Source: Dama dama
Taxonomy: Eukaryota; Chordata; Mammalia; Artiodactyla; Cervidae
NCBI RefSeq assembly: GCF_033118175.1
Contig: NC_083714.1
Coordinates: 15,562,001-15,626,000 of the forward strand
Length of the DNA stretch: 64,000 nt
Direction of reading: 5' to 3'
This document shows, one piece after another, positions 36,138-47,075 of this stretch (positions are counted from its first letter, which is position 1; every line of letters starts with the position of its first letter). The translations under genes and the position numbers were made by a program. The notes under the pieces are model-generated. The model made no database searches. It saw only the letters and a list, made by a program, of their open reading frames with translations, and was not told where the DNA came from.

Positions 36138-37410
36138 TACTTTGGGTTTCTAATCCTACTGCTACTGCCTCTTGCCTCTCTTTCTCCCAAGTATGCGCAC
36201 AGGCTGAGTGTGGGCTGTTACCTTCCCTCGAGAAGAGTGAGCTGTATGCTGCTCACTGGTGAATTAGGAAAACATCAGCTGTCTTGTCCTTATTTTCCTA
36301 AAGTCAAACATGCCCCAAATCTGAAACTTGGAAAGGCAAAGATATTTTCCATGGCAGGATGACCTTTCAATCACTTGCCAAACATTGCCCTCTCTTTGAA
36401 AGACACACATAACCAGATTACTTTAGTGTTTCAATGAAGTCTTTTACTCTGAAGCATTTTTTCAGGAATGCAGGCCAGGGCTAATGGAAAGGAGGCCTTA
36501 GAAGGGACAGTGTTCCAAACTAAATTTGCTACTGCTTAATTTTCTCTTTCATATTCAGTCAACAGGGAATGAGAGTCTTGGAGTGATGAAAAGTTGCAAG
36601 AGTGGTAGTGTTCGAGGTTCACAGATGGTTGCTGATTCTACCCCCAATTTCCAGTTGGGAGGAAACAGGACCCAGCTCTTGGAGGGCTCCATAGACCTAG
36701 AGGATTGTTTGTCTATTGTCAGAAAAGAGCAGCAAAGGTGATCAGGTATGCAAGGAGGAGGCCTAGCCTCCAGCAAACTCTCCTTTACCTGTGGTCTCAT
36801 AACACCATTTGTTCGTAAACTCGAGACTCCCTGGAGGCCCCAGAAACATATTTGAGAATTTGGGGCAACTGACACTTGCGCAGAATTGTGTTGGGACTTC
36901 TTTCAGACCTTTCAAAACCAAGGTTCTGTTCCATCAAATTAACATAGGGATGTTTAACTCTTTTGGAGCCTATAGGTTACTATGCCTTGGATTGGTTGCA
37001 GTGACAAAAGAATGACTAGATTGCCACTGTGTTGCATTTAATCCTGAGGATTCTATGATTAAGTGGACCACAGCCAAACAGATATCCACCAGAACTCCAG
37101 AGGTTTTTTCTTTTTTTCTAGAAATGCATCAATGGCATCACTCCCTGTGGAGTTATTAGTGAACTCCTCTGTGGTTTTTATATATACTGTGGCTTTGTAT
37201 TCTTGCCTCTCTACTAAACCACTTAGGGTCAGATACCGTACCTATTTAATGTGGTTTTGTAATGTAGTTTTGAATAATTTTAAAATACTTTTCGTTTCTT
37301 TAGAGCATCCCTGTAAGTTTATTTAGCATTATCCTTTTGCTTTTCAATGGTAAAACTATGAAGGCTAAACTATGAAGATGTTGAGTAATTTGCCTAAGGC
37401 TACATAACAG
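36138..37410. other. Intron block without recognised gene
   Basis: Unique-looking sequence. No gene, RNA or clear repeat recognised. Confidence 0.45.
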
Positions 37411-37412
37411 CT

Positions 37413-37614
37413 GGGGCTTCCCTGGTGGTTCAGATGGTAAAGAATCTGCCTGCAATGCAGGAGACCTGGGTTTGATCCCTGGGTCAGGAAGATCTCCTGG
37501 AGAAGGGAATGGCAAACCACTACAGTATTCTGGCTGGAGAATTCCATGGACAGAGGAGCCTGGTGGGCTACAGTCCACAGGGTTGCAGAGTCAGATATGA
37601 CTGAGCAATTAACA
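37413..37614 (+). repeat. Bov-tA SINE
   Basis: 'gggcttccctggtggttcag', 'gtttgatccctgggtcagg' and 'gcagagtcagatatgactga'. Confidence 0.92.
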
Positions 37615-37984
37615 TGAGAACTCTGCTCTCAGACTTTGCTCATCATATCATGCCCTACACCGGATATACACATTGCAAAATCACAGGATTGGAAGAGACC
37701 TTGAGATGATAGTCCAGCCTTATAATAGATGTTAAGCCCCCTTTGCAACACTTCTGCCCAATGGCCACTCTACCTCTGCTCAGGCATGCCATGTGGTAAT
37801 AGGCCATTCTATTTCTCTCCACTGCTGAGATGTGGTTTTGAAACTGGGTGGGCACATTTCCTTCTTTCCCATCGAATGTTCCTCAGCACCTTTGAGCTGC
37901 TCTCTTCAGTATGGAATTCTTTATTAAGAATGCTTTCCTAGGTAGTGGCATGGCTCACAGCAAGCTGTAAAGATGTACTCCTTC

Positions 37985-38757
37985 CTATTTAATGACTCCA
38001 TCTTTGTGGCAGCAGTAGTGGTGGCTGCAGTGGGTTCAGTAACCATATACAGTTCTCTGTCCATGTCCAGGAGCTACATGCCCTAAAGTGGACTGGCCAG
38101 GAAACAGTTACTCAGATCAAAGCTTGTGGAGGCTCACTGGAGGGCAACACCCTGGAAAATCAAGCAGTGCTCCCGGGAGGCATGCCTATGGAGGCGACTC
38201 TTGGCCAGTGTGGGGTGAAGACCTTGACCACTCTGGAAGTAGCTGGCCACATGCTTGGAGGTAAAGTCCATTGTACTGTATATTCCTATTTGCTGGGAAT
38301 ACAGACTCTCAAAGTGGCCAGAAAGTATGAAAAGGAGGGGTAGTGAGAGGAGGAGGAGACACTGATGGCTGAGTTAAGTGGCAGATGTAGGACAACTGTC
38401 ACTTCATGAATGTTGTACCCACTTTGGGCAAGAAGAAGGGTGCCAATTTTAACTCTTAAATCCTTTGTGATACTGTTTTTTTTTTTCCTAATAAAGTCAC
38501 TTGATGCCTGCTAAGTCACTTCAGTCATGTCTGACTCTTTGTGACACTGTGGGCTGTAGCCCGCCAGGCTCCTCTGTCCATGGGATTCTCCAGGCAAGAA
38601 TATTGGAGTGGGTTGCTATTTCCTCCTCTGGGGGATATTCCTGACCCAGGGATTGAACCTGCATCTCCTGTGTCTCCTACATTGGCAGGTAGGTTCTTTA
38701 CCACTAGCATCACTTGGGGAGCACAATAAAGCCACTTGGTCTGTTTAAAAAAATGCT
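37985..38757 (+). pseudogene. FAU: Processed FAU (ubiquitin-like/RPS30) pseudogene, split by a SINE
   Basis: An intronless copy of FAU, whose mRNA encodes a ubiquitin-like leader fused to ribosomal protein S30. The 5' UTR text 'gactccatctttgtggcag' begins near 37990. The start codon is changed to ATA (38047-38049). Recognisable protein pieces follow in order: QELHALKWTGQETVTQIKA, then ATLGQCGV, LTTLEVAGHMLGGKV, and near the end the S30 tail as 'cccactttgggcaagaagaa' followed by 'aactcttaaatcctttgtga'. Two codons are missing before ATLGQ and the basic S30 middle is scrambled and stop-filled. The polyadenylation signal AATAAA at 38490 is duplicated at 38725 by a SINE insertion, and an A-run follows at 38745. 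It lies inside a TRPC5 intron, opposite to the gene, and is non-coding. Confidence 0.92.
38504..38724 (-). repeat. Bov-tA SINE inserted in FAU pseudogene 3' UTR
   Basis: Reverse SINE 'gtcacttcagtcatgtctga' to 'catcacttggggagcac'. The TSD is aataaag(t/c)cacttg at 38490-38503 and 38725-38738, with one difference. Confidence 0.93.
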
Positions 38758-39740
38758 TTACTATCTTACAGTTCATTCCCTCTAGTTACAAGGTGGCTCC
38801 TCACTCATCTGGCCAACTATGGATGGTAGGCTCAAGGGTCTTTCAAGATATATTTCAATCTGGTTTTAAAGAAGCAGTTCAGGATTGAGAGGGCTAGCTC
38901 AGTGTTCTCATTACACCACAGTTTTCTGTCTGGTTGCCAGATCTCTAATCCTGAAGACCACGGGGCATGTAAATGCCTTGGAAGACCAAGGCTACCACCT
39001 GAACTGTTTAGTTGAATTTATTCAGGCTTCCTCCTAGGTAGTTTAAATACAAAGTAGTGGAAATGACCAAATAATGATCTCCAGTTAAAGACAGCTTAGC
39101 TCATTCAAGTATCTCCTCCCAAATAAGACCTATGGTATTATCTCCTAAGCAAGTTCCAGGATCCAGAGAACACTTCCTGTTCTAAGCTGACAAACTATTA
39201 CCCAGACAAGCAGAATGTGACACTGACAGCAGAATATGCAAGCCCACCTTATTGAAATTACTGGTTTACCAGTGGGAACCAGCTAATTTAGAAATCAGCA
39301 GTCTCTTATTATATAAAATGATGGGGACTTTAATACTGGAGGAAAGAAATCAGGTTCCCAATAGGGAAGGCAGAAAAATAATGACTCCAGGGAAAAGTCA
39401 GGGCTCACCACTGTGTACCTCCTCAGAAGTCCAAGAGAAGGCTATTTGGCTAGTGAAAGCTGTGAATTATGACCACATAATAATAGTCAGAGGGTGTTAG
39501 TTACAAACTAAATAGGTTTGGTTTTTAGACACATGTGTTTCATTTATAGAAGACATTTTAATGCTCTCCTGTCTATGGTGCACTAACCTGGAGTCAAAGA
39601 TATTGTCACTTAGACACTTATGTGACCTTCCTACCTTGAATCTCTAGATCCCTGTCATCTAAAAAGAGAGACTTGTTTCATGGGGGTGATGGAAGTCTTT
39701 TGGGGCACCTTGGATCAGAAACCTTGCCTGGGTTGTTTTT
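38758..39740. other. Intron block without recognised gene
   Basis: No feature recognised. The 82-codon ORF at 39252-39500 lacks motifs. Confidence 0.45.
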
Positions 39741-39741
39741 T

Positions 39742-40592
39742 TTTAAATTTATTTATTTTTCATTTATTTTTATTAGTTGGAGGCTAATTACTTTACAATA
39801 TTGAAGTGGGTTTTGTCATATATTGACATGAATCAGCCATGGAGTTACATGTATTCCCCATCCTGACCCCCCCCCCACCTCCCTCTCCACCCGATTCCTC
39901 TGGGTCTTCCCAGTGCACCAGGCCCAAGCACTTGTCTCATGCATCCAACTGGGCTAGTGATCTGTTTCACTATAGATAATATACATGTTTCGATGCTGTT
40001 CTCTCAAAACATCCCACCCTCGCCTTCTCCCACAGAGTCCAAAAGTCTGTTCTGTACATCTGTGTCTCTTTTTCTGTTTTGCATATAGGGTTATCATTAC
40101 CATCTTTCTAAATTCCATATATATGTGTTAGTATGCTGTAATGTTCTTTATCTTTCTGGCTTACTTCACTCTGTATAATGGGCTCCAGTTTCATCCATCT
40201 CATTAGAACTGATTCAAATGAATTCTTTTTAATGGCTGAGTAATATTCCATGGTGTATATGTACCACAGCTTCCTTATCTATTCATCTGCTGATGGGCAT
40301 CTAGGTTGCTTCCATGTCCTGGCTATTATAAACAGTGCTGCGATGAACATTGGGGTGCACGTGTCTCTTTCAGATCTGGTTTCCTCAGTGTGTATGCCCA
40401 GAAGTGGGGTTGCTGGGTCATATGGCAGTTCTATTTCCAGTTTTTTAAGAAATCTCCACACTGTTCTCCATAGTGGCTGTACTAGTTTGCATTCCCACGA
40501 ACAGTGTAAGAGGGTTCCCTTTTCTCCACACCCTCTCCAGCTTTTATTGCTTGTAGACTTTTGGATAGCAGCCATCCTGACTGGCGTGTAAT
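39742..40592 (-). repeat. Ruminant L1 3' part, minus strand
   Basis: Reverse complement of L1 ORF2 C-terminus and 3' UTR. The minus frame 40575-40279 encodes MAAIQKSTSNKSWRGCGEKG and PYDPATPLLGIHTEETR. The 3' UTR runs to a T-rich end at 39742-39770. 5'-truncated at about 40592. Confidence 0.92.
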
Positions 40593-40859
40593 TGGGTTTT
40601 TGTTTAGAGCAAATATCAGCTCCTTAAAGTAGAAAATATTTGATTGAAAGAAGGTTTGTAAATCTTTAGACTGTCTTTCCTCTCTACTAAGAGCTAAAGT
40701 AGAGGTAATTATTTAGTCTATAACATGCAAGATTTAGGTTAGATGCAAGGAAAACAGTTCAGAATGGGTGGCTATGGGTTGTCACAGGATTCACTCTGAG
40801 TGGCTTTCAAGACAGAAGAACTAAATTTTAATGTATTAATAGTAGAAGTGACAATTGAA

Positions 40860-41000
40860 AGTCAGAAGTTGGCTCTGCTGTAAAAGTCACTCCATTGAGC
40901 CTGGACAAATCACTTCCCCTTTGTGAGTCTCACTGTTCCCATCTATAAATTGGGAGGAAATGGAGTGGACAATCTTTTCAGGTTTGACATTCTATGAATT
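40860..41000 (+). repeat. MIR-like SINE fragment
   Basis: 'gagcctggacaaatcacttc' and 'tgtgagtctcactgttccc' resemble MIR in plus orientation. 40595-40860 holds nothing recognised. Confidence 0.45.
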
Positions 41001-41027
41001 TCACTTATTCATGTGACAGCCTGGTTG

Positions 41028-41805
41028 GCTGGACCTTGAGGACGTTATGCTAAGTGAAATAAATCAGACAGAAAAAGCAAATACTGTGTGATGTCGCTTA
41101 CATGTGGAATTTGAAAAAAAACAAAACTCAACTTCATAATACAGAGACTGGATTGGTGGATGCCAGAGGTGGGAGTAGGGGAATAAGGGGAAAAAGTGAA
41201 GAGGGTCAAAGGGTACAAACTTCTAGGTATAAAATAAATAAGTCCTGGGGATGGAATGTACAACATGATTATTATATAACAGTTAATAATACTGTGTTGA
41301 ATATTTGAAAGTTGTTAAGAGAGTAGTCTTAAATTTTTCATCACAGAAAGAAAAGCAATTGTATATAATTATGTGTGTAGATGGCTAAATTGGGGCTTCC
41401 CAGGTAGCGCTAGTGGTAAAGAACCACCTGCCAATGCAGAAGACACAGAAGATGCAGGTTTGATCCCTGGATCAGGAATATTCCCCCAGAGGCCGGCATA
41501 GCAACCCACTCCAGAATTCTTGCTGGGAGAATCCCACGGACAGAGGAGCCTGGTGGACTTCAGGCTACAGTCCATAGGGTCGCAAAGTTAATATGTGTTG
41601 AATATTTGAAAGTTGTTAGAGTAGATCTTAAAATTTTCATCACAAGAAAGAAAAATAATTGCATATAATTATGTGTGGTGATGGGTGTTAACTAGACTAA
41701 CTGAGGTGATCATTTCACAATGTATACAAATAGCAAATCACTGTTTTGTGTACCTGAAACTAATACATTATTATAAATCAATCATATCTCAATAAAATTA
41801 CAGGG
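41028..41805 (+). repeat. L1 3' UTR, plus strand, interrupted by SINE and local duplication
   Basis: 'ttatgctaagtgaaataaat', 'gattggtggatgccagagg', 'ataaataagtcctggggatg', and after the SINE 'aggtgatcatttcacaatg' and 'gtgtacctgaaactaataca', follow a mammalian L1 3' end to 'caataaaat'. About 100 bp are present on both sides of the SINE. Confidence 0.85.
41385..41585 (+). repeat. Bov-tA SINE lacking its 3' end
   Basis: 'ggggcttcccaggtagcgct' to 'gtccatagggtcgcaa'. The usual tail (agagtcggacacgactgag) is absent and host sequence begins at once. Confidence 0.88.
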
Positions 41806-41814
41806 TACCTGCTG

Positions 41815-42302
41815 TGTTCCAAAAGCTGTTGTGAGGATTCGAAAATGAGTAAAATAGGCAAAGTCCTCTGGAGAGGTGACACAGACAACAAACATATATG
41901 TCAGGAGGTGCTCAGTGCTATGAAGAATCTTGATGCTCAGCAAGAGGTAGGGAGCAATGTGGAGGAACTATTTTTATACAGAGTGATCGAGGAAGACCTG
42001 CCTGATAAGGTAGCATTGAAGCAGATAGCTAAAGGAAGGAAGGGAGCCAGGCATGCAGCTTTGGGTTGACCAAAAAGTTCATTTGGATTTTTCCATTTTG
42101 GCCAACCCAATGCTTGAATGAGGAATATTTCAGGCAAAGGCACTGAGGCTAGATCATTCCTGTAAGAGGTGAGTGTGGCTGGAGCAATCGAGTGAGGTGA
42201 GAGAGGTAGATGAGGGGAAAGAACAGGAGCCTAGGTCATACAGGGCCTTGAAGGCTTTGGAAAGGGGTTTTGGAGGGCTTTGGGCAGGTTGACATGATCT
42301 GA
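41815..42302 (+). repeat. Ancient mammalian repeat, left part (class unresolved)
   Basis: 'gtcctctggagaggtgacac', 'aggcaaaggcactgaggct', 'gggccttgaaggctttgg' and 'ttgacatgatctgactt' belong to the same old family as 20330-21110. A mariner MITE and a BovB are inserted in it. It resumes at 43036-43190. Confidence 0.5.
42062..42113. mobile_element. Mariner-type MITE
   Basis: Terminal inverted repeats 'gggttgaccaaaaagttc' and 'ttggccaaccca' face each other around a short centre. This is a ruminant mariner-derived MITE. Confidence 0.8.
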
Positions 42303-42333
42303 CTTAGGTTTTAAAAGAGTGACTCTGGCTGTT

Positions 42334-43004
42334 CAGCTCAGTTCAGTTCAGTTCAGTTGCTCAGTCCTGTCCAACTCTTTGCGCCCCATGGACCGCAGCA
42401 CACCAGGCTTCCTTGTTCATCACCAACTCCTGGAGCCTACTCAAACTCATGTCCATTGTATCAGTGATGCCATCCAACTATCTCATCCTCTGTCATCCCC
42501 TTCTCCTCCTGCCTTCAATCTTTCCAAGCATCAGGGTCTTTTCAAATGAGTTGGTTCTTCACATCAGGTGGCCAAAGTATTGGAGTTTCAGCTTCAGCAT
42601 CAGTCCTTCCAATGAATATTCAGGACTGATTTCCTTTAGGATGGACTGGTTGGATCTCCTTGCAGTCCAAGGAACTCTCAAGAGTCTTCTCCAGCACCAC
42701 AGTTCAAAAGCAGCAATTCTTCGGTGCTCAGCTTTCTTTACAGTCCAACTCTCCAACTCTCATACATACTGGAAAAACCATAGCTTTGACTAGACAGACC
42801 TTTGTTGGTAAAGTAATGTCTCTGCTTTTTAATATGCTGTCTAGGTTTGTCATAGCTTTTCTTCCAAGGAGCAAGTGTCTTTTAATTTCATGGCTGCAGT
42901 CACCATCTGCAGTGATTTTGGAGCCCCCCAAAAATAAAGTCTTTCCTTGTTTCCATTGTTTCCCCATCTATTTGCCATGAAGTGATGGGACCAGATGCCA
43001 TGAT
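42334..43004 (-). mobile_element. 5'-truncated BovB with 31-bp TSD
   Basis: Minus-strand BovB 3' 670 bp, from the CAGTTCAGTT tail (42334) through 'gatgccatccaactatctca' to 'gatgggaccagatgccatga'. The 31-bp flanks 42303-42333 and 43005-43035 are identical except one base. Confidence 0.95.
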
Positions 43005-43035
43005 CTTAGGTTTTAAAGGAGTGACTCTGGCTGTT

Positions 43036-43190
43036 AGAATACTAGATTATATTGGAGATCAGTTAGAAGGCAGCTACAATCATCTGGGTAAGAGGTAACT
43101 GTGGCTTTGACTAGGGGGAGATGGTGGTGATGAGAGGTGGTGGTGGTGAGAGGTGGTCATATTCTAGGGTGGTCTGGAATGATTCAAGGC
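43036..43190 (+). repeat. Ancient mammalian repeat, right part
   Basis: 'gatcagttagaaggcagcta' and 'gaggtggtggtggtgagagg' continue the repeat interrupted at 42303. Confidence 0.5.
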
Positions 43191-44247
43191 TTGAAGTCTC
43201 TTCTCATGGACATCTCATGGTTTCCTCTATTCTTTTAGCCTCCTTTAAACATTATGAGTCTCTAATTGCAGTTCACCTACTTCAGAGGAAAGCTTGATTT
43301 ATCCTTTTTGTGAATTCTCCAAATGATCAGCCCTTCTCAAATCAAAGTGGGAAAAAATAACCTAAACAGGCAATTGATAAGAGAAGGCATATCCTCTTTG
43401 AGTTTGTTAAGGCTGTTCTATTCCAAGGCTTAATGCCATTTTATTGGGTGCTGGACAAGAAGACACTAAAAGCCTCTGCATTATCAAGAATCTCTCCGGC
43501 ATATCAGTCAGGGCTGCCTGATCATCCTACTTGACACTGGTCTTAGACTACTCTCTCAGTGTCCCAAACACATTCTCAATCTAGAGGATTATGTTAGCAC
43601 AATGTCAAACAAAGTTAAGTGTTTGGAAAATATCCTATGTATCAGATCAATGTAGACAATTTGGGGAGTTTAGATCAGAAGGAGTATATATAGACTTGTC
43701 ATGTCACATTTCCTCCCTCTTATATGTTTCCTCCCTACTAAGGAAATCTAGGAAAATGATTTGCCGTATAATTTGATACTTGCCATCTTTTCTGAAGTAA
43801 CAACTTTGCTGCCAACAAAGTCAGGGCAAAGGATGAATTTTATGGATTTTTGGCATTGTTTTGATAATAGAACTCACTCCTCTGCTAAAGACCGACCCCT
43901 CTTCCTGTTTCTGTCACCTTTCTACTTCTCTTGTACATAAAGTGTAGTAGGCCTATCTCATTCTTTTCTGCGCCTCCAACTTGTCAAACTCTAGCTAAAA
44001 CAGCCATATAGACTTTCCTTCCTTTGAACAAAGATACTTAAGCACTAAACTGGAAACTTATGAATAAAAGTGATGAAGCATAAATACCCTTTCATACAAG
44101 CTCTTACATCAGAGACAGACACTAAGACATTTAAAGCATCACTTAAAACAACCCTATACTTCTATGCAGAAAAGTTAAATTGAGAGTAGAAACAAGCTCT
44201 GCTCTTTGCTCCAGAGTTGCTGCAAAACTCAGGGTAGATTGTTTTTT
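43191..44247. other. Intron block without recognised gene
   Basis: No gene or clear repeat recognised. Confidence 0.45.
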
Positions 44248-44262
44248 AATAAATCAAAGGTG

Positions 44263-45678
44263 GAATTGAGCTGCAGGAGTTGCTTGTATATTTTTGAGAT
44301 TAATCCTTTGTCTGTTTCTTCATTTGCTATTATTTTCTCCCAATCTGAGGCCTGTCTTTTCACCTTACTTATAGTTTCCTTTGTAGTGCAAAAGCTTTTA
44401 AGTTTCATTAGGTCCCATTTGTTTAGTTTTGCTTTTATTTCCAATATTCTGGGAGGTGGGTCATAGAGGATCTTGCTTTGATTAATGTCGGAGAGTGTTT
44501 TGCCTATGTTCTCCTCTAGGAGTTTTATAGTTTCTGGTCTTACATTTAGATCTTTAATCCATTTTGAGTTTATTTTTGTGTATGGTGTTAGAAAGTGTTC
44601 TAGTTTCATTCTTTTACAAGTGGTTGACCAGTTTTCCCAGCACCACTTGTTAAAGAGGTTGTCTTTTTTCCATTGTATATCCTTGCCTCCTTCAATTCCA
44701 GAAAAATAAATGACCCAATCAAAAAATGGGCCAAAGAACTAAACAGACACTTCTCCAAAGAAGACATACAGATGGCTAACAAACACATGAAAAGATGCTC
44801 AACATCACTCATTATTAGAGAAATGCAAATCAAAACCACAATGAGGTACCATTACACGCCAGCCAGGATGGCTGCTATCCAAAAGTCTACAAGCAATAAA
44901 TGCTGGAGAGGGTGTGGAGAAAAGGGAACCCTCTTACACTGTTGGTGGGAATGCAAACTAGTACAGCCGCTATGGAAAACAGTGTGGAGATTTCTTAAAA
45001 AACTGGACATAGAACTGCCATATGACCCAGCAATCCCACTTCTGGGCATACACACTGAGGAAACCAGATCTGAAAGAGACACGTGCACCCCAATGTTCAT
45101 CGCAGCACTGTTTATAATAGCCAGGACATGGAAGCAACCTAGATGCCTATCAGCAGATGAATGGATAAGGAAGCTGTGGTACATATACACCATGGAATAT
45201 TACTCAGCCATTAAAAAGAATTCATTTGAACCAGTCCTAATGAGATGGATGAAGCTGGAGCCCATTATACAGAGTGAAGTAAGCCAGAAAGATAAAGAAC
45301 ATTACAGCATACTGACACATGTATATGGAATTTAGAAAGGTGATAACGATAACCCTATATGCAGAACAGAAAAAGAGACACAGAAATACAGAACAGACTT
45401 TTGAACTTTGTGGGGGAATGTGAGGGTGGGATATTTCAAAAGAACAGCATGTATACTATCTATGGTGAAACAGATCACCAGCCCAGGAGGGATGCACGAG
45501 ACAAGTGCTCCGGCCTGGTGCACTGGGAAGACCCAGAGGAATCGGGTGGAGAGGGAGGTGGGAGGGGGGATCGGGATTGGGAATACATGTAAATCCATGG
45601 CTGATTCATATCAATGTATGACAAAACCCACTGGAAAAAAAAAATAATAATAATAATAAAAAAAAATTAAAAAAAAAA
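44263..45678 (+). mobile_element. L1 insertion with 5' inversion (twin priming)
   Basis: The TSD aataaatcaaaggtg lies at 44248-44262 and 45679-45693. The left part (44263 to about 44698) is L1 ORF2 on the minus strand (KINSKWIKDLNVRPETIKLL ... KQLLQLNS). The right part (about 44695-45678) is ORF2 on the plus strand, starting at RKINDPIKKWAKELNRHF and running through AAIQKSTSNKCWRGCGEKG to the ORF stop near 45333, 3' UTR and an A-rich tail. The two parts abut at the same ORF2 residue, LQLNS/RKIND. The 220-codon plus ORF is the intact L1 ORF2 C-terminus. Confidence 0.95.
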
Positions 45679-45693
45679 AATAAATCAAAGGTG

Positions 45694-46229
45694 AACATTT
45701 TTGAAGAATGAATAAATTGCTAATGACCTTAATATACAAAGAGTTTAGATAAAAACAGTAAGAAAAAAATGACTCTAGTAGAAGAATGGGCTAAAAAATA
45801 TTAACAGTCGATTCACAGAATACAAATTCCTTATCATATGAAAGGATATAAAACACCACTTACTTGAAAAAGAAATTCCAAAGTAAAATAGTAATGAGAT
45901 AGTAGTTTTTACCTGTCAGATTGGCAAAGATTTTTTTAAATCTTTGATTTTTTTTTGCAGTCTGTGATTGTAAGGATGTGCAAACCAAGCACTTTCACAT
46001 GATGATGGTAGGAGAGCAGTTTGGCAATATGTATAAAATTAAATAATGCACATACTCTGTGATTCCAAAATCTTATTACTATGAATTTACAGATATAATC
46101 ACACAACACAAACACATAGAGAGAAGGATATTCATCAGAGCATTGTTTAGAAAAGTAAAAACCAAAACCTAAATACCCTTGACACAATTTAAATGTTCAT
46201 TAAGAGAGGACTGTTTAAATAAATAAAGT
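45694..46229 (+). repeat. Old L1 fragment (left part)
   Basis: 'gaatgggctaaaaaatatta', 'agtaatgagatagtagtttt', 'agagcagtttggcaatatg' and 'agcattgtttagaaaagt' follow an old L1 ORF2 3' region. It resumes after SINEs at 46807. Confidence 0.65.
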
Positions 46230-46350
46230 ACATTTTTTGGGGGCCAGTCACATGGCTTGTAAGACCTTAGGTCCCCAACCAGGGGTTGAACCTTCACCCT
46301 CAGTAGTGAAAGAATCAAGCCCTAACCACTGAACCACCCAGGAGTTCCCA
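46230..46350 (-). repeat. CHR-type tRNA-Glu SINE
   Basis: 'ccccaaccaggggttgaacc', 'caagccctaaccactgaacc' and 'caggagttccc' in reverse. Confidence 0.75.
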
Positions 46351-46366
46351 ATAAGGCAACTTTGTA

Positions 46367-46557
46367 TTGCAAGTGAAAGTCGCTCAGTCATGTCCCACTC
46401 TTTGTGACCCCATGGACTATACAGTCCATGGAATTCTCCAGGCCAGAATACTGGGGTGGGTAGCCTTTCCCTTCTCCATGGGGATCTTCCTATCCCAGGC
46501 ATTGAACCCAGGTCTCCTGCATTGCAGGAGGATTCTTTACCAGCTGAGCCACCAGAG
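46367..46557 (-). repeat. Bov-tA SINE
   Basis: 'gtcgctcagtcatgtcccac' to 'accagctgagccaccagag'. Confidence 0.92.
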
Positions 46558-46804
46558 AAGTGAAAGTGAAGTTGCTCAGTCATGTTCAACTCTTTGCAAC
46601 CCCATGGATTGTAGCCTACCAGGTTCCTCCATCCATAGGATTTTTCAGGCAAGAATGCTGGAGTGGGTTGCCATTTCCTTCTCCAAGAGATCTTCCCGAC
46701 CCAGGGATTGAACCCAGGTCTCCCACATTATAGGCAGATGCTTTACCGTCTGAGCCACCAGGGAAGTCTGAGCCACCAGGGAAGCCTGAGCCACCAGGGA
46801 AGCC
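46558..46804 (-). repeat. Bov-tA SINE with triplicated 18-bp head
   Basis: Reverse SINE 'agttgctcagtcatgttcaa' onward. Its 5' head (gtctgagccaccagggaa) is present three times in tandem at 46748-46801, the third copy with one T-to-C change. Confidence 0.93.
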
Positions 46805-46806
46805 CA

Positions 46807-47075
46807 TATAATATAATATTGTCATTAAAAGAATACAATAAAGATAAACATCCTCATAGGAAAAGATGTCACAATGTATTGTTAAGGAAAAAGAAACCAA
46901 TTGCATAACATTTGTGAAGAGAAGTCTGTGTGTGTTTGTGTATATTTGTTTCTGCTTAATATGCACAGATACCTAGGAGGACACAGCTATATCATTCATA
47001 GTGGACTTGTGAGAGTGGGAAATGGGATGTTTTCCTTCACATGTTTTTATACTATTCTAATTCTTACATTATTAC
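46807..47075 (+). repeat. Old L1 fragment (right part)
   Basis: 'ttaaaagaatacaataaaga', 'catttgtgaagagaagtctg' and 'tatgcacagatacctaggag' continue the L1 of 45694-46229. Confidence 0.5.

Noticed and set aside
44673..45335. 220-codon ORF, the longest in the window, as a possible gene
   Set aside because: It is the C-terminus of L1 ORF2 within a TSD-bounded L1 insertion.
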